Positions 49,522 to 60,782 of a stretch of 64,000 nucleotides of DNA are shown piece after piece. The stretch is taken from the NCBI RefSeq assembly GCF_000204055.1, contig NW_006768774.1, positions 739,843 to 803,842 on the forward strand, written 5' to 3'. This stretch comes from Melampsora larici-populina 98AG31 (taxonomy: Eukaryota > Basidiomycota > Pucciniomycetes > Pucciniales > Melampsoraceae). Position 1 is the stretch's first letter. Every line of letters begins with the position of its first letter. The notes under the pieces were generated by a model. That model was not told where the DNA came from. It saw only the letters and a program-made list of their open reading frames with translations, and did not search any database. The translations under genes and the position numbers were made by a program.

Positions 49522-49679
49522 GATGAGATTGGTTCGTAAAAAGGTTTATTAAAGACTAAGTGCAGGTTTTAAGAGTTGATAGTAAAAGGTCGTAAGGCTA
49601 GCACGGTTTTAATGAGACTTGTGTAATGATGAGTGAAGTGGATGAGGAGTGAGGAACAGAAACAAGCCGGAGGTGCTGC

Positions 49680-49686
49680 TTTTATA
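49680..49686 (-). promoter_or_regulatory. TATA box of the secreted-protein gene
   Basis: The minus strand reads GGCTATAAAAGCAGC, a close match to a TATA box, about 160 bp upstream of the ATG at 49521. Strong TATA boxes often mark regulated fungal genes. Confidence 0.65.
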
Positions 49687-49980
49687 GCCGAATCCTTTCG
49701 TCACCTTGAGTGATGAGATTGAGTGACGAGGCTGCCGGCATACTCTTTCAAGACTCTCGTCCCTTCTCTCTCGTCCCCATTCTTCTCGGCGCGTTCCAAG
49801 CCGTTACCTGACAAGCAGGTAGAAATCTCCTCACCCGACATTGGTGGGAATATCCCACTGGTGCTGCCTGCCAGACTCCTGCTTGGAGATCGTCGAGTCC
49901 TGTTGAATCAGGTTTGAGCTCGGCTCACCGGGAGGAATAAGACCGTCACTCAGGCCTGAGTATGCACTGCCACCGTAACA

Positions 49981-50087
49981 CTCAGACTCTCGTAGTGCAC
50001 TCGTGTCATGTGTGCATGACAAACTGTCACAGGTCGGTGACAAATTGTCACGAGTATACATATACGAGTGCACTCCGAGGGTCTGAG
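49981..50087. mobile_element. 107-bp unit with 24-bp inverted ends
   Basis: CTCAGACTCTCGTAGTGCAC... (49981-50004) is matched in inverted orientation by 50064-50087 at about 22 of 24 positions. ACA is present immediately outside both ends and could be a 3-bp target duplication. The interior has repeated TGACAAAYTGTCAC words. It is probably a tiny MITE. Confidence 0.6.
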
Positions 50088-52092
50088 ACACGCGACCGAG
50101 CTGGTTTTGCTTGCAAAATTGGCTCGTTCAGCGCTCTTGTTAAACAGTGCATCATACCTCTCACATCTTTCCGCTCGTTGAGGCTCTGCTTGTCGAGTGC
50201 TCACTGTTCTACACCGCATCGAGTGAAAGGAAGCACGTGAGGCTGTTTGAAATCTATCTCGGTGATATGTTAAACCACGCACTTTCACTCAGATTCCGTC
50301 TTAAACCAAAATAGGGGTACAAAGGAAAACCGGAAACGAGAAATCAATTCTTTCAAATGAATTATGATCATTCAAACATGCCATCATCCTTCTCATGTCA
50401 CTCCGCAGGTTTATATCTGATGACGTGGACGAGAGGCTGTGTTGCACCTCACAAGCTGCCCGGCTGCCCGGCTGCCAGCTGCCCAGATTTTTCTACGTGT
50501 GATACGAAAAGCTTTGGCTGGGCAGCGCCACGGATCACTTCGATGGTGCAAAGTGACTGACTTTGGCGTTGCGCGTTAGCCAACGCTGCAGACGTTACCC
50601 CATTTTATGTGCGGCGAGTTGAGTCAGAGACAGTGAGTGTGACTCCAACTCAGCGCAATTTGATGGCATCTATACGTAGGTTTGAAAAGGGTCAACGGTG
50701 CTCGGTTTCTTCTCATCGTTGTGCATTTGCTCTCAAATTGAACGAAGACCGAGACAAAGTGTCTTCAACTCTCAGCACATAAATTGGATGATGTCCTTCC
50801 AAATCCAAAAAATCTGGTGGGAAATAGCATGCATGTTTGAGCATTCTCACCAGCGCTCTGGAATAATCTGACATTTGAAAGATCCCAAAGACCCACGAAA
50901 GATTCAAACATTACCGCAGAAGTTGAATCATGATCAAAAAAACCTTCGAAGATATTTGGCACAAGGGGCACACACGCCGATCAAAATTCAGAGAAAAGAC
51001 TTAAATTGCGACCACAGTGAGACGAGCCGGCACAAGCCAGAACGAGCCCGCGAGCTCGTGAGAAATAGAGACAACAGAAAGAATGAAAGGAGGCCGATTT
51101 TTTTGATGTTGAACAGATTGAAAATAGTTGAAAGTTTCGGGTGTCGATAACCATCAAAGCATCACAAATCTTCAAGAGAAACCATGTTCTCCGACCCAAA
51201 GACAGACAAACACACTAGGAACCAAATGTCCAAACGCATTAAGAGAACTAGAAATCCCATGAGCAATCCCGAATTGTTTATTAAGCGCCTTCATCTCATC
51301 TCCAACATTCAAATTGTTGTATTCTCCTCTATTTCTTCTGAAAAGGTGATAAGAAAGCTGAGCTCAAGGATTGTCTGAAGAGTTGAGATTGAGAGGTTGG
51401 ACTTGATTGAAGTGAGAACAAAACTGCTGAGAGAGCAGCTCCAAGAGTGAAACATTTGTGAACAAACAGAAATTTCAGTCATTGACCAATTTGTTGCTTG
51501 AAACCGCCAAATCTTAAAAGAGATGGACACACTGCCAAAGACAGGTCTAGGTAAATTTTGTACATAATTACACCTCCAATAATAGATGACCAGATTTTTG
51601 CCCCTATATTGCTTATATTGGTAACCAAAGCAAGTCAAATTGCAGATTGAGGTTAAAACACTAACTTGAGCTAGTGAATGAATATTAACTTGTGGCATTT
51701 GAACTTGAGATCTTATTCTTTCTTTTTACTACAATAGATGGTTTGGACAAGCACACCAATTGAACAGTTTTCTATGAAGTGGAGTATGAGCAAACAGGAG
51801 TAGCTTAAGGTACATAATGACTTAACTGTTGCTTACCCTGACCAAGTGAATCTTCTTTTCATGAATACAAGAATATCTCACACTCAGTGTATTTTTATAT
51901 TTGGATTTTTGATTTTAGTTTACATTAATTTGATGAGCAAAGAAATACTTTTCCACCACAGCATCCAGAGCAATATCCCAAACAGCTGCCCAGCATGGGT
52001 CAAAAATGTCACAAGATAAAAATCAACCAGCCTGGTCTTGTTGTATTATTGGAGTACCCCAAGCCTGCGGTGGTATCTCTTTAGTCCGTTAG

Positions 52093-53016
52093 AGCATCCA
52101 CAATTGTTGGGTTAAGTTGCGGGAATAGCTAACTATTTAACTCACCAATTTTGAAATTTCCACAATGGTCAAATTTTAACTGATTGTTAGTTAGCTTTGC
52201 GACAAAAAATCAGTAGGCTGGGACAAAGTTATCCCAGCATACCGACGCGTTAGCTAACTTCAATCTTGACCTCACACCAATGCAACATCACTCAATCAGT
52301 CATCCACCGTCAACCCCATACAAATCCTTGACTTCAACTTCGATCTTCATCCAAATCTCACACCTCGCTCCAGTTTTCATTCATCATTCAACACCACTCT
52401 AAACATCATCATCAACTACCTCTCACTACAACATTCACAAACACCACCTTCTCCCTGTGCGCAACCATCACATCACTCATCTTTTTCACAGCATTCCTTT
52501 CACTTTCAGCCATTGATTTCAATCTCCATTCTCATTCGCTTACTAATCATTTCTTCTAGCATTGATGTCTGTATATTATTAATCTTATAGTGTGGCTGTA
52601 TGTCTGTAACAGTCAATCCTAAGACATGTTAAGCCAACAATGGAAAGCAAGAATTCAAATTCATGTTGATTGGTTATACATGCTACAAGTTGAGCACAGG
52701 AACAATCAAAAACATGATCCTTTGATGATAAGGCAAAAAGTCAGTGTGTGTCAAATTTGACATTGTTGAGCATGTGAGCAATGAAAAAATATGCATCTGT
52801 GTGTTCAGGTGTGTTGCCTTGAATTTGAGGATTGATTAGCTCCAAGCTAGAGCTGACAACTGTAGGCCCAGTCTTTAACTTGGAGTTTAGCTTTCTTTAA
52901 CTTCAAGTTAAAGGCAACGACTGTGGGATTTGGTGTGAAAATAGTTGACCCTGGCTACAGATTGTTAAATTTAGGTTAACTAACGCCAAAGTTACCGCAA
53001 ACAATTGCAGATGCTC
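52093..53016. mobile_element. 924-bp element with GAGCATC ends
   Basis: The left end GAGCATCCACAATTGTTGGG and the right end ...CAAACAATTGCAGATGCTC are inverted and similar, with TTA and TCA outside. Further inverted similarity (GTTAGCTAAC-type words) lies inside. The ends resemble those of the TAA-flanked element at 9656. No transposase is seen. Confidence 0.65.
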
Positions 53017-54119
53017 TCAGAGAGGGAGAACCAGGTCACGGGTGTAAGGCTGTGAGACCACAAGCCATGCCTGTGCTTCTACAGCATCATGGCTTTAGAG
53101 AAGCCCGGGGTGAGAGAGCAAGGATTTTCACTCCTTGACTCCGCTCCCCCTAGACCTGCCCACTCCAGCATTAGAGTCCGTTTGGTGGCCTCCAACCTCA
53201 CAGGTTGACCCAGCCAAAATATCAGGCGTACACTTCAAGGCAGTTTGAAGTGTACACTTGAAGTTCTGCTGTTCAGTACAGAAGCCGCGGGCAACCTTTG
53301 AGGTGTCTACCTCGAGGTTGGCCAGCCAAATTTGTCAACCTGCCAGGTTTGACGTTTTGGTTGAATCTTGCAGGTTGACCTGGCTAGTCCCATAGACTTG
53401 AAACGACGAGCTTGGGTATGTATTGAAGCACCTTGCTCAACAGTGGACTCAATCAGCCTCTATGCAATAGCAAAGATAGAGAGTGATGATAACATTGATG
53501 CATTGATGAAGGCCAGGATAATCACAAGTTTGTCAAAAAAGTTTGAATGATTGTTTTTTTCAAAGATGATTGATCATTGTTTTTTTACGGAATGCAAGAT
53601 GTGTCAAGGTGACAATGCAAAAATCAAAAAACAAAAATCACAATTCCCAGGTGCGAAAATCAAAAATCAAAGACAAAACTACAGAAAATACTCAAATACA
53701 GGGCAAAAACCCCTGTACTGGAGTAAAAGTCATGGCAGAAACCCCTTTCAGACCAGGTTACGGCCCAAATTTCAGTAGATTTACAACTTGAAACTCAACA
53801 TTTGTCACCCCATTGTCGCATTGACACAAAAAGTACCCGGAAAGCCACAAAAGAGGAAATCAAAATTCAAAAAACAAAAAAACAAAAGTTGAAAATCAAG
53901 AAAAAAATGTCGATAATCAAAAAACGACAATTAACAAACCATAAACAAGGACCCCAAAGATGAAAACTTCACATTAGATGATGGAAAGTGTACAAACCAC
54001 CTCTCAACCTCTCTACCTCTCAACCAATCACACAACCCACACACCATCACCAATCATCTTAGTCATTCTTCCAACTTTTGTCATAGTCACCACCCATCCA
54101 CTTGTTCAACAAAACCTAC
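53017..54119. other. Non-coding, repeat-rich
   Basis: Contains short inverted pieces at about 53168-53400 (ACACTTCAA/TTTGAAGTGT, AACCTTTGAGG/CCTCGAGGTT) that may be a decayed MITE, then A-rich low-complexity sequence (about 53600-53990). No gene is seen. Confidence 0.4.
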
Positions 54120-54545
54120 ACTACACTGAACTTCTTTGATCGTCTCCACTCTTCTTCATCCTTATTTGATTGTCTTCACTCTTCTTCATCCTTCTTTGAC
54201 CGTCTTCACCCTTCTTCAATCTTCTTGGATTGGCTTCAATCCTCTGTAATCTTCTTTTACCAGCGTCAATCTTCCTTAGTATTCTTCAATCGGCTTCAAT
54301 CTTATGTAATATTCTTTGATTGTCTTCACTCTTCTTCATCCTTCTTTGATTGGCTTCAATCTTCTTGAGTATTCTTCGATCGGCTTCAATCTTCTTGAGT
54401 ATTCTTCAATCGGCTTCAATCTTCTTGAGTATTCTTCGATCAGCTTCAATCTTCTTCTTTAGTATTCTTCAATTGGCTTCAATTGGCTCCAATCTTCTTC
54501 AATCTTCTTTGATTGCCTTCCATCTTATTTGATCAGCTTCAATCT
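54120..54545 (+). repeat. Imperfect ~30-bp minisatellite
   Basis: Units of the form GGCTTCAATCTTCTTGAGTA plus TTCTTCGATC recur with point changes and some indels; the clearest period (30 bp) is at 54352-54450. The array stays open in more than one frame because it lacks stop codons, so the open frames there are not evidence for a gene. Confidence 0.8.
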
Positions 54546-54582
54546 TCTTTTTTTTTTTCTCAGAGCTTTGTCTTTCAACATC

Positions 54583-55010
54583 ATGAACCGTCCCAATTGT
54601 CCCTTGTGTCAAAATACTCTCCGTCAAGGCAGACAGCAAATATGTGAACCGTGCCTTGAAAACATCAATGCGGACCAAAACAAAATAGTTCCTCAATCTT
54701 CTCAACCCCGTCAGGCCCAACCCAATCTTCCCAACCCCGCCCTGCCAACCTCAAGGTCATCAATGCCAAAGCAGTGCTACAACAGAATGTGCTTATATCC
54801 TGGAAGAAGTACTTGACATTACACAATACCGCAAGTATACCAGCAATCACAACTTTGAACTCTGTGATTCTGATATTCCTTTGGTCAATGAGGTGATGCA
54901 AGGTCTCAGTCATTGGTCTCATAAACACTATGACGGAAGAATAAAGGTTGCGGATCTTCAGGGGGTGGGTTGGGTATTGACAGTCACAGTCCTCTGGCAA
55001 GCCAAACCGG
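54583..55010 (+). pseudogene. Remnant of an alpha-kinase gene
   Basis: An ATG at 54583 opens a short frame with a zinc-ribbon-like start (MNRPNCPLCQNTL, then ICEPCL) and a Pro/Gln-rich linker. Further on, in another frame (about 54780-54985), comes a stretch with alpha-kinase features: AYILEEVL, KYTSNHNFELC, QGLSHWSHKHYDGRIKVADL and QGVGWVLT. In alpha-kinases (myosin heavy chain kinase/eEF2 kinase family) this corresponds to the C-terminal lobe around DLQGV. The N-lobe and everything after QGVGWVLT are missing, so it is a truncated, frame-broken copy. Alpha-kinase families are expanded in some basidiomycetes. The sequence after 55010 is not recognisable. Confidence 0.6.
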
Positions 55011-55281
55011 CCTTTGATTTTTGCTTTGATTCTTTGACTGACATGTTCTCTTCCAACATCCCGGACTGGATCCCGTTGGGCATTGTGTTGTTGAGCCTTC
55101 TTCCGCTTTTGGTACTTGACCAACTTTTGCTTGCAGAGGTCTGATACTGGTTTTGGCATCTACAGAAAAAAACATTGTTTTGATTAGTGGTATGTTCAAC
55201 ACTTCAAGATTTTGGAATTTGTGTGGGGATGCCGTGAAATAATGATCAAAGTGAATAAACATTGAGTGATTGAATATTTGA

Positions 55282-55510
55282 TGGATGACACGAACCACCA
55301 TAACACAGGTGGTTCGATTGTCCATGAGATCTTGCGCGCGACCCGTGACAGGTGACGAGTGACAGGTGAGCGGCTGAAGATTTTCATCCGCCTACCACTC
55401 ACTCCTGACTCCAAGTCTCCCACCCTCACCTGATCACGTCTCGCCGCAAGCATCTCCACGCCTCACTTCACACACAACTCATCTGTGTGTACTCGTCACC
55501 TTTTTGCGCT
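55282..55510 (+). repeat. Split direct repeat A1
   Basis: 229 bp, starting TGGATGACACGAACCACC and ending TTTTTGCGCT. It is nearly identical to A2 but has 14 extra bp in a tandem GTGACGAGTGACAG-type motif. It precedes ORF1 and probably contains the promoter. Confidence 0.93.
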
Positions 55511-55514
55511 AGGA

Positions 55515-57767
55515 ATGGACGAAGCAGTAAGATTGGCAGCGGAGAGAGCGGCGCAGCTCACGATCACCCGGTCTAAGTCAGTCGCCCTTGGACAACCGCC
55601 AGGCCCCCCTCTAGGGACTCCAAGGCGAGGCAACAATAGGAAGAACCTCGAGACGATCGACGAGACAGGAGACGTCGACGGCACCCCGCTAGATCCAAAC
55701 CAAGAGGACGGTACCGGGGAAACCCTAGAGGACACCCACCTAGATGGCACACAGCTGTTGAACGGCTCACTTCTAGATTCCGAATCAGACGACGGAATTT
55801 CTTGGCATCCACCAGTCGACAAGGGGCAGGAACGGGCCTCCACAATCACAAGCCCTACACCATCACAGTCGCCGTCTAGTCCGACAAGCCGGTATAAACA
55901 CCTAGGTAAGCCTAATTTCCGTCGGCCCCCTCCTTTTTCTCCTCCTTCCTCTGCCTCGCTCCCTAGATACAGCTCCCTCGCACAAATCACACCCCAAAGG
56001 GGAGTATGCCTTCCGGCCCGGATAACACATCCTACAAGATTGCTCGCGTAGCTCGGCAGATCCCCAAGATCCCGTGAAGGGGGGGCCGTAGAAAGAAGGA
56101 ACAATGAGACGATAGGCCACAGATCCTGTTCTGAGGGTGGCAGACTATCACGATCCGATTAGCGTAGACCTCCATATCCATAGGAGACGCAGTAACGGAG
56201 AATCTGACTGTACCAAATTTCGATCATCCCCCCATCGTGCAACAGATTGCCCAGCGGACCCGAACACAAGGGTGATCCAGCTATACAACGAGGGCAGATA
56301 CGCAGAAGGCGCCACCTTACTGAAATACCTGATGGAGACGACGTCCGATAGAGCCTCGACTAGGACGAGCAGACCCCCAGTGGCAGGAGGCAGTGGACTC
56401 CGTCAAGCGGCACCGGTAGCCAGCGGCAGCGGCCTCCCACATGCACGGCCCTACGCTCTGATTGCAGATCTACCGTCAAGCTCGGATGAAGGCGACATGG
56501 AGCCCTTGGCAAAACGGACCCACACCAATCGACGGGAGGCCCCACAAGCTCGACAGGCGGCAATCCTACGACCGGCCACCCAAGTCGTCGACCAGAGACC
56601 AACGTTGCCAAGGGTCCCCCCTACACCCGTCGTACCCAGGCAACTAGCCGGAGATCCCTACCATTCTCGGCCATCGAACGCGATCCCACACGTACTCGAC
56701 GCGCCGTCACACCCCCTGTCAGACAAAGAAGAGGCGGAGCTCGTGAAATCCCTGATGACCTCAAAAAAAGGCCGCCTGGTGCTTCGAAACGGTGATGTGG
56801 TGGAAAACGGCCGGTTGCTGGTAGCGGACACTACGGAGGAAATGGACAAAACACTCACCCTCCTGTCACCAGTTCTATCTCACTGGCTAAAGACCTTCAA
56901 GTCGTACATCCCCTTGACGGTGTTCAACAAATACTTCTTGGTTGAGGACCAAATCGAATGGGGGCGCAGGAAAGCCCCAACGGAGTCCCGTATCGACGAT
57001 GGCTCGGCATCTTTAAGAGTCTACGGCGGCTCTCCCCCCCGGAGGAACTGCTAATGCAGTTCGAGGAGTGGATAGACAGCATTGCTTTATTTATAAAGTA
57101 CGTCGCAGAGGCAGGGTGGCCCACCCTGGCAAGTCGCTTTGAGGGTCACAGGTCGGTAGTTATCGACCTGCGAGAGAACTACGGGTGGATGATTGCCCTG
57201 CGTTACTGTAGAAGAGTCCGGCAAGGAGTGATGCGCGAAACGACCGACAATCGCATCAAAAACTTTAGCAAACTACAATCGGCGATTTTCGAGGAAGCTA
57301 GACTCACAGCAGACGCCAATCAAGAGAGGGCATACCGCACCAACCCTTACGCACCGGGAGGCCCCCTCACTCACATCAACCCGCTAACCAACCAACCGCG
57401 TGCCTCGGCCACATCCTCCTCAACCCTGACAAAGAAGACGCCGACCTTGGGTATTACCGCTAGAAGCGCAAAAGCAGACTACCCAAGACCGACAGGAGAG
57501 ACATGGATACCCTCCAGCGAGTGGAAATTGATGTCAGACTCAGAGAGGAAAGCTGCGACAAACCGACGTTACGGTGGATCCGCCAAGAGACGTACAGGCG
57601 AGAGTTACGGGAGCCGTGAACGAGGAGACAGAGATCGAGACTACGATCGCGGTTATGACCGTAATTATAGGGAGAGGGAAGACAGGTCGAAGTACCGTTG
57701 TCAGAGCCGCTCGAGAAGCCGTAGCCCGAGGGGCAGAAGAGGGAAAGGGAAGGGTCGCATCGTGTAA
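55515..57767 (+). pseudogene. Gag-like ORF1 of the Ngaro-like element, frame-broken
   Basis: The frame opens at ATG 55515 (MDEAVRLAAERAAQ), five bases after A1, and runs to 56051. A second open segment runs from about 56137 to 57054 in another frame and a third from about 56985 to 57767 in the first frame. The switch between the last two falls at a run of seven C (57034-57040), where one base appears lost. The first break could be a frameshift or an intron (a GTAAGC donor lies at 55904). The product is hydrophilic, with a central helical part and an Arg/Ser/Gly-rich C-terminus (SRSRSPRGRRGKGKGR) suited to binding nucleic acid, as in other DIRS-order ORF1 proteins. There is no zinc knuckle. 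Confidence 0.65.
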
Positions 57768-57983
57768 GCCCTTTAGTAGTGAGAATTTGAAAGTATCAGC
57801 ATCCAAGTCATGCGACCTTGAGTCAACAGAGACAAATAGCGATACAATGCGCCCCCCCCCCCTCTCGTGAAGAGATCAACAGAATACTTACCAGGTTCTT
57901 GTTCATGACCCGTTGTACCAACGACCACCCCCTCCCCCAGACCTGAGAGAGAGGTGCCACAGCAGGTTGCGCGAGTTCAAACC

Positions 57984-59648
57984 ATGCCATCTCCAGACCC
58001 GTCACACACGAGGCGGTGGCCAACTCGAGCCTCATGCGAGATGAACCTGCCAGCGTGGCGAAGAGAGCTAATTAAGGCCGGCCTCCTCCAGTCACACAGT
58101 GACGTGCTGACAGGCCTGGAGTTTGGGTTCGACCAGGGCATCAGAGATGCCGTGGTTCCAAATGTCCGGTTCTACTGCCCGCCTAATCACTCGTCAGCAG
58201 AAGCAGTGAGGGAGAAGATCTCAGCCAACTTCGAAGAGGAGCTGGCGGCAGGCCGGATGGCAGGCCCTTTCACAATCGAAGAAGCTCACGAGTACTTCGG
58301 ATTCTTCAGAACAAGCCCCCTGGGGGCAGTCGTGAACGGAAACGGCTCGACACGGCCGATAAACGACCTGTCTTTCCCGCAGAACGACAGATCCATAAAG
58401 TCAGTCAACAAAGGGGTGAATAAACATGATTTCGAGACAACCTGGGATAGCTTCCAGATTGTGGCAAGATACCTTAGCTCAATAACCGGTAGAGTCGTCC
58501 TTGCCATATTCGACTGGGCAAAGGCGTACCGACAGATTCCAACCGCGCCAGGCCAATGGCGGTTCTTGATGATCAGAACACTGAACGATCGCGTATTACT
58601 AGACACCAGAATCACTTTTGGGGGAGTGGCAGGTTGCGGCGTTTTTGGGAGAGTAGCCGACACCTGGAAAGCCATCGTGATGGCCAAATTCCCATTGTTA
58701 GCCGCCTTCCGCTGGGTGGACGACACCATGTTTGTCAAGAAACACAACGACACGGAAGTGAGCCTGGAGAACATATCGACGCTCAGTAGAGAGCTAGGAG
58801 TGGTGGAGAACACGGAGAAAGCGAGTGATTTCGCCGTGGAGCAAAAGTATCTCGGTTTCATCTTGAACGGATCAGAGAAAACCGTCAGATTACCCCAGGG
58901 AAAGATCGATCAACGAGTAGCAGAGATTATCTCCTTTTTAGAAGAGAAAGCACACACTTTCAAGCCAGTCCAGAAGCTTGCAGGTAGGTTAAACCACTCG
59001 GCGATGGTATTCCCTCACTTGTTATGCTACACAGTAGACATTCACCACTGGATGGCCGAATGGGTCCACCACTCGGCTCGTCGAGACATACCGGAATCAG
59101 TCTCCAGGGACCTCCGAATCTGGGTGAAGGTTCTCACGACCGCTAACCCACGCAGACTGATCCCAAACCCAGAGATCCTGAACGTCGGCTGGGTGGGAGA
59201 CGCCTCGACGACATACGGCCTAGGGATCATAGTCGGAAAGCGCTGGGCCAAGTTTAGATTAAGGAGGTGCTGGAACAGGGTGACGAGCGGAGGCTGGAAG
59301 AGGGGCATAGCCTGGGCTGAGACAGCCGCTGTGCGAATAGGGTACCTGATGCTGAAATCGCTCCATGGTGTTGAAGGAAAGCGCTTCTTGATGTTGACAG
59401 ATAACACTGTAACAGAAAACGCGATCAGAAACGGGAAGTCCCGAGACAAGGGCGTTAACGACGAATGGCAGAAAATTCAAGACCTACTCCTGGCAGACCA
59501 CTCCTGCATAGAGGTCAGAAGGGTTTCATCAGAGGGTAACGCGGCCGACCGTCTGTCGAGGGGTCTTGACACGAAGAAACACGTCTCGGATATGGTATGG
59601 GTGCGATTGCCGATCGACCTCCGGGAGTTCCTCATCCAGGAACGATAA
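57984..59648 (+). CDS. Reverse transcriptase/RNase H of the Ngaro-like element
   Basis: One open frame of about 554 residues from the first ATG at 57984; the frame itself is open from 57954. Reverse transcriptase motifs of the DIRS order are clear: RPINDLSFP, the first catalytic aspartate in AIFDWAKAYRQIP, ITFGGVAGCGVFG, FRWVDDTMFV with the VDD catalytic box, and KYLGFILNG. A DIRS-type RNase H follows with its acidic residues in GWVGDAST, AWAETAAV, LMLTDNTV and NAADRLSRG. All catalytic residues that I can identify are kept. It copies the element RNA into DNA. A plausible upstream extension is cut by a stop near 57944, so the native start may lie further upstream. Confidence 0.92.
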   Translation: MPSPDPSHTRRWPTRASCEMNLPAWRRELIKAGLLQSHSDVLTGLEFGFDQGIRDAVVPNVRFYCPPNHSSAEAVREKISANFEEELAAGRMAGPFTIEEAHEYFGFFRTSPLGAVVNGNGSTRPINDLSFPQNDRSIKSVNKGVNKHDFETTWDSFQIVARYLSSITGRVVLAIFDWAKAYRQIPTAPGQWRFLMIRTLNDRVLLDTRITFGGVAGCGVFGRVADTWKAIVMAKFPLLAAFRWVDDTMFVKKHNDTEVSLENISTLSRELGVVENTEKASDFAVEQKYLGFILNGSEKTVRLPQGKIDQRVAEIISFLEEKAHTFKPVQKLAGRLNHSAMVFPHLLCYTVDIHHWMAEWVHHSARRDIPESVSRDLRIWVKVLTTANPRRLIPNPEILNVGWVGDASTTYGLGIIVGKRWAKFRLRRCWNRVTSGGWKRGIAWAETAAVRIGYLMLKSLHGVEGKRFLMLTDNTVTENAIRNGKSRDKGVNDEWQKIQDLLLADHSCIEVRRVSSEGNAADRLSRGLDTKKHVSDMVWVRLPIDLREFLIQER

Positions 59649-59710
59649 ACCACGGCGAGGCTGCCACACCAAGACACAACCAAAAACCCAACGACGCACA
59701 GCGATATACC

Positions 59711-60781
59711 ATGGCGGAACTACCAAAACACTTCCAACAAGCCCTTACAGGGGCATCCAGAGCAGGTCGTCACGCGGCGTCAGGTAGCTGGGCCAAGACA
59801 ACCCTCGCTGGGTACGGCTCCGGGGTGGCGAAGTTCAAAGAGTTCAAGGAACGAACAGAGGGATTTTTCGACCCTGACAAACGGGTCTCAAACGACGAAT
59901 TGTACGACTTCATAGCCTGGGCGGGAGAGTCAGGAGCCGACTCTGAAGACAAGCCGGTTAAGCTGATCAGCTCCATCACGATCAAGAAGTACTTACACGG
60001 AATCAGAGCTTGGCAGATGGTCCGACACACAGCGAGACCCACCACAGACCCCGAAATGGTTAAAACCCTGCTGACAGCGACAAAAAGAAGGGAAGAGGAA
60101 AAGCAGTTAGTCACCATCAAGAACCCGATCATGATAAGACAGTTATTCACCTTACTGGAGGCAACACACGACGGTTCAGAAACGGACCAGTTAGTCGGTA
60201 CGATTGGCCTGATCGCCTTCTGGGGAATGGCCAGGCTTGGAGAACTCTTGAGAGCATCCGCCGAAAGCGGGGCCCTACTACGCAGGCACGTCAAGTTCGG
60301 TTCAAAGAGAGGTACCAACTTTGCAAAGCTGCACCTGCGCAAGGCGAAAACCGCCAGACCAGGCGAGGTTCAAATCATCCACCTTCAACAGCAGCTAAAC
60401 GTACTCGACCCGGTGGTGGCCTTACGGCGATGGATGGAGCGACACCCTCATCGAGACCCAGATAGCATCCTGTTCTCAACCGAGGTAGACGGTCGACAGA
60501 ACCCGCTGACAAAGACACGTTTCCTGAACGCGGTAGGGAAAATATGGGGAAAGGCAAGCCTGTCGTCATGGAGTGGCCACTCCTTCCGAGTGGGAGGTGC
60601 CTTGTTGCGCTTCAATCTCGAGATGCCGTTGGAGAAGATTGCCAAACAGGGACGATGGACCTCTAATGCATACCTACGCTAATTGAAGACATACGACGAA
60701 CATGAGGTGTTAGACACTAGAAAGTTCTTAGAAGCTATAAAAGACCCAGAGTGGGCGGAGCGAGAGTTGCAAGGAAATTGA
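59711..60781 (+). pseudogene. Tyrosine recombinase of the Ngaro-like element, stop at the nucleophile
   Basis: The start ATG at 59711 (MAELPKHFQQAL) lies 63 bp after the RT stop. The product has an N-terminal core-binding-like region and a catalytic domain with the first arginine in WGMARLGELLR, the His-x-x-Arg box in GHSFRVGGA, and GRWTSNAYLR. The next codon (60680-60682) is TAA, at the position where tyrosine recombinases carry the attacking tyrosine (about 35 residues after the HxxR histidine). Downstream the same frame stays open for 32 more codons to a TGA at 60779-60781, with sensible sequence (EVLDTRKFLEAIKDPEW). I therefore read this as a nonsense mutation of the catalytic residue. 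Confidence 0.85.
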
Positions 60782-60782
60782 A

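Larger units (their letters stand above)
49522..52092. other. Intergenic around a short inverted repeat
   Basis: Promoter of the secreted-protein gene, then non-coding sequence. It includes an inverted-repeat unit (49981..50087), a small GCTGCCCG tandem (about 50455-50485), and no recognisable gene up to 52092. Confidence 0.45.

Noticed and set aside
54102..54532. Open frames with ten-residue Ser/Phe repeats
   Set aside because: Produced by the 30-bp minisatellite, open in several frames, with no start context or splice signals.
54665..55159. 164-residue minus-strand open frame
   Set aside because: It overlaps the alpha-kinase remnant; the plus strand has recognisable family residues, the minus strand does not.
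55496..56104. Minus-strand open frame of ~200 residues
   Set aside because: Antisense of retrotransposon ORF1 in GC-rich sequence; no motif.
58286..58861. Minus-strand open frame of ~190 residues
   Set aside because: Antisense shadow of the reverse transcriptase; no family motifs on that strand.
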